From Cubamyces lactineus (taxonomy: Eukaryota > Basidiomycota > Agaricomycetes > Polyporales > Polyporaceae): a stretch of 64,000 nucleotides of DNA. Under the pieces are notes generated by a model. The model was not told the DNA's origin. It ran no database searches and saw only the letters and a list, made by a program, of their open reading frames with translations. Positions 1 through 11,339 of this stretch are shown here, in pieces. Every line of letters starts with the position of its first letter. The stretch's first letter is position 1. A program made the position numbers and the translations under genes. The stretch lies in NCBI GenBank assembly GCA_022376465.1, contig JACDTU010000018.1, positions 434,001 through 498,000 on the forward strand. The letters are read 5' to 3'.

Positions 1-472
1 GCGACGCATCCGCATCATCGACGATAACACGCTCACCGTCTGCACCTTCCTCCGCTCGCGCTCCCTCGCCGATCCCTCCTGCCCCGTCGCGCGCCCCGCC
101 GTCAAGGAGGTGTACTATCCCAAGTGGTCGACCCCGCACAACTACGAGAAGTGCCGCGTACGTGGGCCGGACGGTCAGCCCGCCGGGGGATACGGCGGGC
201 TATTCTCCCTAACCTTCACGTCGACGGACGCGTCGAAGGCGTTCTTCGACACGCTGCCGTGCATGAAGGGCCCGAGCTTGGGTACGAACTTCACCCTCGC
301 ATGCCCGTACACCATCCTCGCGCACTACACGGAGCTGGATTGGGCGGCGAGCTGGGGCGTCGAGGAGGGTTTGGTCCGAGTCAGCGTCGGGATGGAGGAC
401 AGGGACACGTTGCTGAAGGGCTTCGAGAAGGCCCTACTAGCAGCCGAGGCGGTTGTCCAGCAACAGGCCTAG
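1..472 (+). CDS. Cys/Met-metabolism PLP enzyme, 3' part (cystathionine gamma-synthase type)
   Basis: The gene enters from the left edge. The frame is open from base 2 to a TAG at 470-472, so only about the last 156 residues are visible, without an intron. They carry GGYGGLFSLTF, then GPSLGTNFTLACPYT and VRVSVGMED, the usual ending of the small domain in the Cys/Met-metabolism PLP family (fold type I). The closest fit from memory is fungal cystathionine gamma-synthase, which joins an acylated homoserine and cysteine to cystathionine in methionine synthesis. The PLP-binding lysine is outside the window, so cystathionine beta-lyase or another family member cannot be excluded. The neighbouring gene converges on it, with 179 bp between the two stop codons. 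Confidence 0.8.
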   Translation, partial: RRIRIIDDNTLTVCTFLRSRSLADPSCPVARPAVKEVYYPKWSTPHNYEKCRVRGPDGQPAGGYGGLFSLTFTSTDASKAFFDTLPCMKGPSLGTNFTLACPYTILAHYTELDWAASWGVEEGLVRVSVGMEDRDTLLKGFEKALLAAEAVVQQQA

Positions 473-651
473 GAGTGAGGAGACGGAACGCATGCGCGAC
501 GGCGCGAGACGACGCGTGAAGATGTTTGAAAGGGTTTGGATTATATTTGAAGTCCCGTTCAACCGGTAGAGTCCCCGCAGACGATGTACACAAACATGTA
601 TCGTATAGCACATATACCATCCAACTGGCAACCAAGAACAAAAATTGCGCA

Positions 652-3464
652 TCACGTCACAAATTCCACGTCAGAGTCAGGACTTGAAGCAAGCAAACCA
701 TTTCCCTCAGGTGCGACATTGATGTCAACAACTCCACCATCGCCCTCATCATCCGGCTCGAAGTCGGCCGCGTGCAGTGCGACCTTCTCGTTGAAGGATG
801 CTGGCTCTCCTTGCACTGGCTCGCCGAGATCCAGCCCAAGCTTCTCCCCGATCGCGTCCTCCTCCTCGTCTTCGAGAGGCTCCTCGACGATAGCGCCCTG
901 TTCCCGGATGATTTCCCAGCTCTGCTCCGCGACAGCCAAGTTCTGTCCCTGGCTGATGGCTTTGACGATCTGGCCCTCATGATGCGCGTGAAGCGTGCGG
1001 CGGAGGGAGCGAGTGACGAATGTCGAGAGGATACGTAGCGGCCATTCTGGAGGAATCATTGAAATGATCTAGCAATGAATTATGAGTGAGCAGACATTAG
1101 CTTTTGAAGGGCGTAGTCTCGCTTACGTCGACGACATCCAGGTTCATAGCTTGAGAGTTGAGGAGCTGAGCGGTACGATCCGCTGTCGCTTCCCTGTAGG
1201 ATTCGCCGGTCGATTAGCACAGAGAGATTCGGGTTGGGGTATTAGACTTACCCGCCGCTCATGTAGACCTCCAGTAGAATCATGACGAGGTCTTTCTTGA
1301 CTTCATCATCGACAGTCTTCGTCCTCTTCATCGGCCCAGCGCTTGGCTTGATGGGTTTCCCTGGCGCAGCAAGAGGAATGACGAGTGCCGCCCACGGTTG
1401 CAGCCTTGCCCGCTCGCCAATGGCTTGTGCTGTCTTCGCAGGGACGACCTCACCACCGAGCGTGCAGTACGCCTCTGCCGACATCGAGTCGTTCATGTCA
1501 TGTACGAGGAGGGAGAGCGCCGATCGGTGGTTGCCAAGCTATCGCAACTTATCAAGACTTATGCAGTACCAGAAGCGTGAAGGACGAACCTTGCCCTCGA
1601 GGATGGCTAGCTCTAGCTTCAGGAGCTTGGCATGGGGTGACAGACGTGCGCGGATGGTCTCAGGGTCATACAAGGTCGATCCTTGGAGGAACAATACTGT
1701 TTTTAGCCGGACACGCTTGGGCTCAGAGTCCGGTGTTGTTGAGGAAAAGTAGGAAATGAATGGGGTATCAGAGCGGCCGGACGCATACGAGGAAGCTGTT
1801 ATTCGTGAGATCAGGCCGAAGTCGTGTACTAATGAAGGCTCACCCTTCGCTCGCCATAGCTTGGATGTCGACTCGTCGGCGAGGCAGGATAATAGCTGGT
1901 CCACGTAGGTAACCGCTAGTTGGGTGTGTAGCACCGGGTCCTATTGTGGTCTATTAGCATGATCCGCCACACACTAGATATCTGATACAACTGACAGTAC
2001 TTCGTCGGTGGATGACGAGATTTTCGAGAAGCTGTGCCCCCGCTTCAGGATTGGCTTCCTGGATCTCCTGCAGGAGAAGACGATCATCTTCCGCTTTTCG
2101 TTTCGACGACATTGTGGTCATCAACAGCTACTCGTCCCATTGAGCCATCACCCAGGTGCTTAAGAAAGGCAGTGGCAAACCTTCAATGCTCTCTCAGAGT
2201 CCCTCTTGACTAACCAGGGCATCCACTGTTTGATCAATGAGCGGTCTTTTCGGTCACTCAATAAGTCAAATATCCGGGAGAGCGGATCCTGTACGTCCGG
2301 ATCTACCCATTCTCCCCCAACGAGTCTGCAAATAACATCTGAGTTTCCTGTGTTCAGTGACGATGTTGTCTCAATACCTAGCCCATGTTTCGAGGAGTTT
2401 GGCGTCATCATTTCGCTGTTGGTATAGCTTGCACAGAGCATTGATGTGTCGCGACTTGACAAGCTCGGTTTCGAGCTCGGAAAGAGCGATTGCGTTAGGC
2501 TGGTCAATCAAGTTGTAGAGCTCAGGCAGCTTTCCGGTGTTCACATGGAGCTTCGCGAGTACTGTATCCACCACCTAGCATGCCGTTAATACGACCTCAG
2601 ATGATTCTATGACTGGGTACTGTTACCATTCGCACGGCTTGCGACTGCGGTGTCACTGTTTCCACTGCGAGCTTCCGCCGCCACTTTCGAAGGTATGACT
2701 CAAGCATATCCCTTGCAGCCATGTTCAGGGTGTTTCGCAACTCGACCGTAGGGGGCGCCTCGCGCGTGTTTGGCGCGAGGTGCGGCGAGTAATTCCTGAC
2801 TAGGTTTGCGACAACTAGTCAGTCCCGACAAGAGGCGACAGGCGGGACGGGCGGTGGGGGGAAACATAAGTCAATAGGGGGTGAATGGGTGGGGAGGCGA
2901 GAAAGAAAGAGTGCGCGTGCTCGCGCGCGGGAAGCATATGGCACAAACAGTATCTGAGCAAGGCGCGACTAAATAAAAACTCACTGATGTCGTCCACAGA
3001 GTCCTCCAAAGGCATATGCTCCGCTACACCAGCCATGACATCCACAGTCTCGTCTTCTGCGAAGAGCTCCCCGCGTAGCTCGGGATAGTAGCTAACGAGA
3101 ACTCGAGGATCTAGCTCGCCGTCGTACAAGCGGTTCCCTGCGTTTTCAAACAATGTCTCCTGAAAGCACTGAAATCCAAGTCTTTGGTTGACATAACGCA
3201 GTTCGTCAAGCTAACGTGACCGGTGTTAGCCATGCTTTCCGCCATCCACGAACAGCGTCTCACATCGTGTCTGTCTACATTCAACATAGACTGTAATCGT
3301 TTCCGTTGTTGTTCCGCAAGGTCCGTTACATCTTCGAGTCTGTGCGCCTCAAGCAAAGCGTCCGCTTGCGATATGAGGGTCGAGGGAAGCAGGGCTTGCA
3401 CGGCGTTGGAACCGAGTACCAGCACATTCGCCTTGGGGAAATTAGGGTATTGTAGGGTAGCCAT
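652..3464 (-). CDS. VPS3: Vps3/TGFBRAP1-type vacuolar sorting protein, C-terminal half
   Basis: Eleven exons close in frame to 720 residues: 3464-3264, 3210-2985, 2814-2627, 2574-2378, 2325-2181, 2127-1996, 1940-1844, 1795-1590, 1538-1252, 1193-1127, 1068-652. The product starts MATLQYPNFPK, then VLVLGSNAVQALLPSTLISQ, the segment that normally follows the CNH domain. It continues with the LYDGELDPRVLVSYYPELRG region, the helical repeats (NPEAGAQLLENL, LHTQLAVTYVDQLLSCLADE) and the Vps39-domain-2-like end PPEWPLRILSTFVTRSLRRTL, then an acidic tail. Family members are tethering subunits of CORVET (Vps3) or HOPS (Vps39) acting in endosome-vacuole fusion. No CNH domain lies upstream on this strand. 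The missing half is encoded divergently at 4027-5472. The ATG at 3464 is the first in frame and sits 3 bases after a CTAG that could be an old splice acceptor. The intron 2815-2984 is long (170 bp). Confidence 0.85.
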
Positions 3465-4026
3465 TACTAGCGCATCCGGGTGTTGTACAGGCTATAGAGC
3501 GTTCAGCAGAGAGCGCTGTGTTGCACAGCGTGGGGAGGGTGTGCAAGGGTTTGCACGCTCAAGTCGTGGTCGAGGACGAAATACGTATTTCGGGCGCCTG
3601 CCTTAATTAACGGCAATACACATAAGCGCCTATGCAAGTCTTACATACTCGCACAGGTTACTTACTTACACCCACTTCATTACATGCGCTTACCGTGTTC
3701 TACCGGACTACTACAACTGTGACTGCGCAGTCACCGCGGTTCCAAGTCGTTCGACTTGCCACCATCGTACTTCGCCGGAGTCGACGTGGAAAGCTACCCT
3801 ACTGTCTGAAGATTTCGAAACAATCTTGAAGCTGCGAGAGCATCGTCCTCGCACCCGTAATTGGTCAAGTCACACAGAAGTTGCCATTTAACGAGGACGC
3901 CCCAGTGTCCAACAGGTTCTTCGTGAGTGATTACTACCAGGATACTCTGGTCACACGTGTTCAAACCGACTATCGTTGAATAGGTGTTAGCGTTGTATAG
4001 GCGTTAGCCAGTTCTTTGTACGCAAC
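3465..4026. promoter_or_regulatory. intergenic region between the two divergent Vps3 halves
   Basis: These 562 bases separate the ATG of the minus-strand C-terminal half (3464) from the ATG of the plus-strand N-terminal half (4027). If both halves are expressed, their promoters must lie here or within transcribed flanks. I see no frame with family similarity and no clear TATA box. One breakpoint of the presumed inversion should lie in or near this interval. Confidence 0.4.
3868..3880 (+). repeat. 13-bp direct repeat, left copy (agtcacacagaag)
   Basis: The same 13 bases occur at 5418-5430, in the 3' end of the N-terminal Vps3 half, in the same orientation. The two copies lie close to both ends of the segment that carries that half. 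It may be chance or a trace of the rearrangement. Inverted rather than direct copies would be expected from a simple staggered-break inversion. Confidence 0.4.
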
Positions 4027-5472
4027 ATGACGTACGCACCTCGAAGGCCAATCGACGTACCTCCGTACCAATTGCAGCCGTTGCTGTCCGGTTTCACAGA
4101 TGCTCTCAGTCGTGAGCCTTGCCACCAAACCATAGTTGATATGCGTCTGACTTTGCTTATGCGCCAGGATCCGCGGGTCATCCTGTCAGCGTCCGATGCG
4201 CGCAAGCCATAGGTATGCTGAGTCTCCGCATTTTGCGAGTCAATCAGGCTGAACATCACTGTAGGCTCCGAGATTTATGTTGGTTGTTCGAATGGAGAGC
4301 TTCTTCGTTTTGCCCTGCAGGGGGGCGCTACAGATTCGGTATGTGCTGATGACGCCAGCAGCAAGCTTTGCTCACTCACCACCCTTAGCAAGAGTCTTAT
4401 ACCCTTTTGTCTCGACAATCGATACCCAACGAAAAGCCGATTGATGAGATCGTGCTAGCACCTAGTATTTCAAGGGCTTTAGTGCTCTCTGGTGCGACAA
4501 CTCGCGATTGCCTCGTGCGCGACTAACGAATGCTCTCAGATCACCAGATCCATTTCTACACTCTCCCTGCATTAGATGTGGTATCACACAATGTAATCAA
4601 ACCTATCAGGAACGTCGTGACATTCGCAGTCGATGAGCAACATCTCAGGAGACCACCACAATTGGCTAACGACATTCCGGTTCCTGTCGATCCGATCGAG
4701 TTTTGTGTAGTCAAGCGCAACGCAATCTCGCTGTATAGCCTACGTGAAAGGTTATTTTTCCAAAAGGTATGTACATGCTTGTGGAGAGGACGGCATATTT
4801 TCCAGTTCGACTCACATACTACGCAGGAGATACCCCTACCTACTGGAGGCGTTCTCGCGCGGCGCACTGGTCGATATCTGTGCATCGCCGATAAGGAAAA
4901 CTACAACGTGGTGGACCTCATACAGGCTTCTCTCGTTCCCTTGTTGCCAATCTCCCAAGCGTATGATTCGGACATTGTCGTAAAGCCATCTATCACGGTC
5001 ATCAGCGAGAACGAGTTCCTCATCTTGTCTTGGACCGGCGCCAGTACTATTGGCGTCTTTATCTCTGGTGAAGGCGATCCTGTGCGCGGAACACTGGAAT
5101 GGCCCAGCCATCCGGAGGCTGTTTGTGGGTTAATTGTTCGCATGAGTCCGCTTTGACAGCAAACTCACGCCATTGATAGCTCTTGACTATCCATACGTCA
5201 CAACTCTCCTCCCCAACAACACGATCGAAATCCACAGTATCGAGACGCAAACCATCGCCCAGGTTATACCAGCGCCACCTGAAGGGCCTGGTCCTCTCTC
5301 TGGTGACAGAAAGGCGCTCATAGCGTGCTTCAACGGATTCTTCATTCCCAGTGCGCAACGTACCGAGAAGCTGCGTCCCACACCCGTGCGACTTGTCAGG
5401 AGGGGAGGAGCGAAGGTAGTCACACAGAAGGGAAACGCTGATGATACTGTACCAGACCTTCCTGCCTTGTAG
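4027..5472 (+). CDS. VPS3: Vps3/TGFBRAP1-type vacuolar sorting protein, N-terminal CNH half
   Basis: Seven exons join in frame to 374 residues: 4027-4111, 4168-4212, 4265-4338, 4389-4491, 4540-4766, 4827-5124, 5180-5472. The product is a CNH (citron homology) beta-propeller: PPYQLQPLLSGFTDAL, GSEIYVGCSNGELLRFAL, SYTLLSRQSIPNEKPIDEIV, ISLYSLRERLFFQKEIPLP, FLILSWTGASTIGVFISG, then NNTIEIHSIETQTIAQVIPA and FFIPSAQRTEKLR. That is where basidiomycete Vps3/TGFBRAP1 proteins pass into the helical region. Here the frame instead ends after about 22 residues with no counterpart I recognise. The helical half lies on the opposite strand from 3464 leftwards, so the gene looks broken by an inversion. The 60-nt intron 4767-4826 is a multiple of three and free of stops. 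A bare CNH fragment could still act in trans with the other half. Confidence 0.85.
5418..5430 (+). repeat. 13-bp direct repeat, right copy (agtcacacagaag)
   Basis: Second copy of the 13-mer at 3868-3880. It begins two bases after an AAG|GTAGTC sequence (5413-5421) that could be an orphan splice donor inside the unique tail of the N-terminal Vps3 half. Confidence 0.4.
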
Positions 5473-6247
5473 TGTCTGCTGTAGCTATGCGAATGCTGCA
5501 ATATGGGTGCGCTTGTTCTTTTGGACCACAATTCTCCGAGACATATCCCTCGCGCGCCTACCGTAGCGGCTCGCTGGGGACGTCAAGACGATGTGCGCAG
5601 TGCAGAGAAGTCCATCCACGAGCAGAAACCACAACGGCTGACATCCACCACGTCTTCTCAACAGGTTATGTACACAATGAGCAAACGATGCAATCTCTTC
5701 CCGCGAACATTACCCAGTCTTTCGAAACACAAGAGCAGTGATCCTGGTGGCGCGGGATCAACCCGTCTCCAGGCGCTTGTTGTTCTCTTGTCTTCCGCTG
5801 CTACGAGTCTCTTCCGGCGTGTATTGTTCTGCACAAGATGTCTCTTTGTTTCTCTGTGGGTCCCTGGGCTCCTGGAAACAGGCACTCTTCTCCCTCTGCG
5901 ATCTCGCGCTCGCGGACAACTTGCAAGCCTCCCAATCCGGCAGTCCCGATGCGAGAGTTCGTCACGGAGAACAAAAGGGTGCCGTTTCGTCTGCAACGCA
6001 GGGGCCTGCATAAGACTGTGCTCGAACCCGCCATGATGCTCATCGTTTCTCCTGCTGCCGTCCTGTTGAGCAGGGCAGCTACGGCGTGCTTCACCGGATC
6101 CGTCGCTTGTTGATACCGCATTGCTCGACCGAGAGCTTCTGTAGCAACGCGTCCTTAAAGCGCTCCTGTTTATCATGTCAGAGGGCCCAAGGTAGGCCAC
6201 ATGCCCCGTTCGAACTCTAGACCACATCCGCTGAGCCGTCTTCGATC
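5473..6247. other. no recognisable gene
   Basis: Overlapping open frames exist on both strands (for example 5503-6036 plus and 6227-5658 minus), but none has a composition or motif I recognise and they overlap one another antisense. It probably holds the 3' flank of the CNH half and the 5' flank of the next gene. Confidence 0.4.
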
Positions 6248-8787
6248 ATGATAGCATCCCCGGGGGACTGCCCCGGCGCCCGCTGCCCACTCCTCCCACT
6301 AGAGGCAGCACGCCTCACGAGGACCGAGTGAGAATCGAAATCATCCCACACGGTAGCAGTGAGGTCCACGTCCACGTCTCTGGGAGGATTCCGGTCGTTC
6401 TAGGTTCCTCTTCGGGCCATACGGCTTCCTCCCAGCGGGCGTCTGGACCCAATGCAGCAGACACGCACATCGATAACGCGTCAGACGCGCAGGCCCCTCA
6501 GGCGGATGCCTCCGTGCAGGCTGCTCAAACTAACACTAATGTCCCAGCAGGCTCGGGGATTGAGAACGTCCCTCCTCAGACTGTCACCAACCCCCCAACG
6601 ATGGCGGGCCCTAGCTTTCTGCGTCCTTCCTGGCGGGGTCCGCGACCGATTCGTCAGCCATCGCCCGAATACCCACCGATGTATAATGTTGATGTTACCG
6701 AAACGATCCCACACTTCGACCCTCACCATCGCGTGGCTACTCCGGCCAGAGGCATTCTACGCCGAAGCGGAGGTACGCGTCAGTCCTCCTGTGTTGTTAC
6801 CCTCAGACGCCTGATGCGATGTCCTTGCAGCGGATCCCAGCCAATCGGGCAATCAGAATGCACAGTCCGGAGATGATGCTAGAGAGGGACAAGCGGGTCC
6901 ATCTTCGGGTGCGAGATGACTTCTCCGAGTTCATCGCAGTTGACGCCTGATGACGATGGTTGGTCTCTTTCGCAGGCGGAGCCCGACCGTCAAGCGGAAA
7001 CCGAGGACAGGCCCAAAACAACCAATCGCAATCACAATCTGCGCAGCATGCCGGCCAGCGACAACCAGCTACCCAGCCTCACTGGCAGCAGCACTGGCAA
7101 GGACAGGGCCAGCAACAAGTGCCCCATGCGGCGCCCTTCCATTCCGCCCAAGCACAAGTGTTCGCACATGGGCACCCCTTCCATATACCGGCGGGTTTGA
7201 CCTGTCAGGGCTGTTCCCAGCCACAGTATCACCACCCAAGTTGCCCAGTGTTCCGCAACTTGATGGCCCAACTTCAATGGGCTCAGGCAGCCCAGGCAGG
7301 CGCCCAGCAGCCGCGCAGGCCCCAATCAACAGACCGTCGAGATGGTGGCGCGGAGCCATCGGCCGAGACAAGACATCGGCGTACGTCTCGAAATCACTGT
7401 CGGTTCCGTCGACTCTGTTTTTTGAGATATTTCCACTCAGGGACGGCTTCTGGGGAGAGTGCACCTCGCCAGAGGGGAGATTCTGGGCGGTCGACTCGCC
7501 GTCGAGACGATGACGAGGATGAAGAGGAAGACAACGTATGTCTTCATCATGATCGTCTCACTCTCGCAATCTGCTGATGGTCGCTGTTAGCTGCTCCCTC
7601 GTCGATCTCGTTCTCCACTCTCGCCTCCCCCGGTCGTCCCACCACCTCCGCTTCGCTGGCGGGACCCAGCGAGGCTTGCACCTTTCGTTCCTCCGGGAGA
7701 TCCGCCACCGGACAGGCCAGTACTTCCAAGTCCCCCTCCATCGCGCGGCAACTCGCGCGAACGAGGAGCGAACCGTGCACCGCAGGCTGCCCGCCCAAAT
7801 TGGGGACCAAACACTCACCCGGCGATGTTCATTGCCCCCAATATGCAGGCCCAGATGTGGCCTGCATTCAACCACCAGGTCTTCACCGGGTTCGCGCCAC
7901 CCCAGCGCCCACCCATTGTGCCCCCGAACGCGCATGTACTCCCACCTCCAGGCTTCTGGAGTACGAGCCGCCCGCAGAGCCGGGCTTCACAAGGACGGCA
8001 TGGGGCGGCCCATGCTGCGACTCCTGCGCCTCAGGATTTCATTCCGTGGCTCGATACCGATGGTTTAGTACCCCCCCATTTCCTGAGTGAGGACGGCCGC
8101 ATAATCACGTCGTTCCCCGTCGGGACGACACCAGGAGGCCCCGGTTCATTCTTCCTCAGGCCTATAATGTTCTCGCCGTTCAGCGGGCCCCACTTGCATC
8201 CCTACGTTCTGCCCAACCCCGAGGCACACCACTGCCCGGTGCTCATCTGGGACGCGCGCCTCCCGCCCGAAATGATTAAGCGCGTGACGAGCCGGGAGCA
8301 GGTCGTGCGCCTCACGCCGGACAAGCTCAAAGAGTCGTTCACGTACCCGGAGGTGCGGGAGGCCTGGATCCGCATTGGGGTGCCCGGGGTGACCCCCACG
8401 CTACTCAACTACTGCCTGCCGGTGAACCTGAGGCAGTCCCGCGCGATCACTCTGCAGGACGCGCTGCAGGCCGTCTACGACTACCTGCAGAAGCCGGTCA
8501 CGCAGGAGCAGGCCGCGGAGTTCGCGCGCGAGGACGCCGAGTCCTGGGCGCAGGCCCAGGAGGCGTGCAGGCGGCGCTGCTCTGAGGCCCCGCACATCAC
8601 CATTCCTTCGGTTGAATGGCGCCAGGGCGTCAAGCGCGTTGACCTGCTCAAGGAGAACGTCCGGTTCCAGGCGATGGTCGCCCGTCATTACCATCACCCA
8701 GGCATGACAGACATGGTCTGGGTGATACACGCGTTCTTTGTGCCGGCGTATATGGTCGATCCGCGTCTGCGAAGGCCTCGCCACTAA
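6248..8787 (+). CDS. DUF6699-like protein with long disordered N-terminal region
   Basis: Six exons give about 746 residues: 6248-6327, 6387-6772, 6831-6908, 6976-7380, 7441-7535, 7591-8787. The 5' end is the weakest part: the ATG at 6248 needs a 59-nt first intron. Otherwise the first in-frame ATG is at 6601. The N-terminal two thirds is low complexity: a Q/A/H-rich stretch (PHWQQHWQGQGQQQ), an acidic-basic patch (RRRDDDEDEEEDN) and a proline-rich run (SPPPVVPPPPLRWRDP). The last 200 residues are ordered (CPVLIWDARLPPE, YPEVREAWIRIGVPGVT, ITLQDALQAVYDYL, FQAMVARHYHHPG) and resemble the DUF6699 domain, which is expanded in agaricomycetes and has no known function. Intron 7381-7440 is 60 nt without a stop, so retention would add 20 residues. 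Confidence 0.7.
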
Positions 8788-9363
8788 CTTCCACTCGTCC
8801 AAACCTCCCCACGATCTCGTGTGGTTTTGATATGGCTGCACCATGTGCACCATTCTTGTTTATTCAAAGTTTTTGTGCTGTTTTGATGTTTTTGTGATGA
8901 TGCTTTCACACTCTGTATGACACAACTAATGCGCTCGATGCTTTCGATGACCCTGACGCTGAGCATATGAAGTACTGTATCATTATATTTGTAACATACC
9001 GTGTACGACGCGACGACAGCCATGTATTGACGTTTCACGACGGAATGCTGCACCGGACAACCTAGTGAAGTGAACTGGTTCAAGCATTCGATTTGGGAGA
9101 TCTGATCTAGTTTGTACACGCCCTAGCGTACAAAGAGAAGGGATATACAAGTTGCATACAGCTCGACCGTGGCATATTATACAGTGTTCCAAACCCAAAA
9201 AGACATCATCGGCATACATATTCACAAACATCAACGGGGAGCAGTATCGTCCATTCGTTCACGTACGAGCAGCCAAATGTGGGGCGTATGTAACCCCTCA
9301 CGCGTCCTTCGCCGCATTGCAATTCAACGACCTCCTTCGTGAACTTCGGCTTGCACGCAGCGT
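8788..9363. other. convergent 3' region, no gene seen
   Basis: AT-richer sequence between two converging stop codons. It presumably holds both 3' untranslated regions. No motif or frame of note. Confidence 0.5.
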
Positions 9364-11339
9364 TTAGGTGTTCTCAGGTACGGGCACCCTATCCGCCCAG
9401 CGCACCTGGAAACCCTCGAGGCTGCTGACCGAGCCGAGCCGCTGCAAACTCGTCCGGCTGCTCGAACGCGAGCGCGCGGCGAACGAGCCGGAAGACCGAA
9501 GCGACTCGTTCGAGGATGTCGACGATGCGCGCCGGTGGCGCTGCATGCGCTTCGGGTCGACGTCTGGCACGTTGGCGATGCGCGCGAAGAGGGAGAGCAC
9601 TTGGATTGGGCGTGAGTATGGGTTGCGGGCGAGTGAGGGGGGTGAGGGGAGAGTGCGTACCGTCAACTACTGAAACTATCCCACAGAGGTTCGTCGGGGC
9701 AATGGAGCCGAAGGATGGAGAGCTCGACATTGGTGACTCCTCGGTGACGAATACGCGATGCGAATTCGCTAAAACATAAGAAGATCTAGAGTCAGAACTA
9801 GTGCGAAGGACCACGGGCGGGAGCGACTGACTAGCTAGCAGTTTCTGCATAGTGTAAAATAGCGTGTTGTTGGGACTGACGCTGTAAACTTGTCCGCGGT
9901 GGCGTCAGCACAATCGGCCGGCAAAGGAGTACATGACACTAGTTACCTGGGGATTTATCCACGCCGTCTGTTGAACCATCCGGCTCCTACGAGTTATGGA
10001 TCAGGGATCGTTTCATGGACACGATGCTGCATGAGGACTGACCTTGATGCGAGTTACGAGTTGCTGGAGCGGGGTTGTCAGGATTTGGTTACTCTGGGCA
10101 GGGACCACAAACTGCCCAACTCTGGTCAAATCTTTCATCGCATTTTGACGAAGGCAAACGTCGTACCTTCCCGATGTCCGTCACGCTCACCGCACTCAAC
10201 AAGCCTCCTGTTTCATCATCGACCACAGCGATACTGCTCACGCCCTCATCGCTCATGAGCGTCATCGCATCCAACACGGAATCGCTCGCTTTCGCAGCGA
10301 CGACCGACAAGTAGAGGTAGAGCGACGGCAACGATACCGACGAAAGCGGGGCCGAGAGGTACCGGAGTAAGCTAGGCGTCTTCTGCGCGTATGTCGTCAA
10401 CCACGAGAGCAGCCCTCGGTCAGAAACCATGCCAAGGTAGTCTAAAGAAGGCGCGGGTGCCTGGATGACCACTGTCCAATTGTGCGTGTCAGGACCGTTG
10501 GACGGATGCATGCGGGGAAGTCCCAGTACGATGATACTCGCCTCTGTGGGCGCCTCTGGAGAAGATAGCAAGGAGAGATATGATGTTCGCATCGTGCGGC
10601 AGGATCTCGAGCGGGTTCTTCTCCGACAGGTCTGCATACGTCACGCATGAGGTCAGGCTGTGGCGTACGGTCCTCAACCGGTCGACATACTGCTGATTAG
10701 ATGCGCAGGGACCTTGCCTTCGCGGGCGGCGTTCAGGATTTCCTGCACACGGGGCTTCTCGCGTAGCTCGTCCATGCTGATCTTGTGTCGCGTTGCAGCT
10801 AATGTCAAGAAAGCATTCACATCGGCAAACTGAGAAAAGACAGATATTCGTCATGTGTGCCACCCAGAGGACCGCGGTGTTTACGCACATCGAATAAGCC
10901 GCAGAAGGGTGTCTGCTGAGGAGAGCGGCCATGGGGCGTCTTGATGGCTAGACAGAGGATGTCCTGAGACAACAGCACCTACAGTAGCACCGCACTCGTC
11001 AGACACTAGTTGAGAGCCACCTGGAGCTACTCACTTCGCAGGCATCCTCCACACTAGTCTCAGCGTCGACAGCAACGACCGGAGAGTCAATGAGGTCTGC
11101 AACAGCGAGTTCAGCAGAGTTCCTGCGACATCCTATCACTCACAGAAATCATGCTGAAGGGCAGCTCAGGCGCGACCATGGGCACGTATTCCCGTTCCTC
11201 AGCACCAGTACTCACCTTGCGCCAAGGTCTGTCTCCACACCGAGATCCATTCGCCCGAGTCCGCGCTCGGCATCGCGGTGAGCACAGTCGGAGAGTCGCT
11301 CCGCGTGCTCGACACGGAGAGCCTCTTCCTCAACGACAT
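9364..11339 (-). CDS. SDS23: Sds23-type CBS-domain protein
   Basis: Eleven exons give 451 residues: 11339-11216, 11132-11035, 10978-10889, 10829-10691, 10631-10542, 10471-10167, 10111-10043, 9986-9947, 9888-9832, 9768-9661, 9599-9364. Four CBS motifs are visible: ADLIDSPVVAVDAETSVEDACE with LAIKTPHGRSP, then KNPLEILPHDANIISLLAIF with LGMVSDRGLLSWL, then AMTLMSDEGVSSIAVVDDET, then LFYTMQKLLATNSHRVFVTEE with IVSVVDVLSLFARIANV. The tail is Ser/Arg-rich. In fission yeast Sds23 binds adenine nucleotides and restrains PP2A/PP6 phosphatases under nutrient stress; the AMPK gamma subunit Snf4 is the alternative CBS assignment. The intron 10541-10472 has a GC donor (AGAG|GCGAGT), because no GT choice keeps the frame. 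Confidence 0.85.

Noticed and set aside
5503..6227. Overlapping frames of 177 codons (plus) and 189 codons (minus)
   Set aside because: They are antisense to one another, have no motif and lie in a gap with probable untranslated regions; treated as chance.
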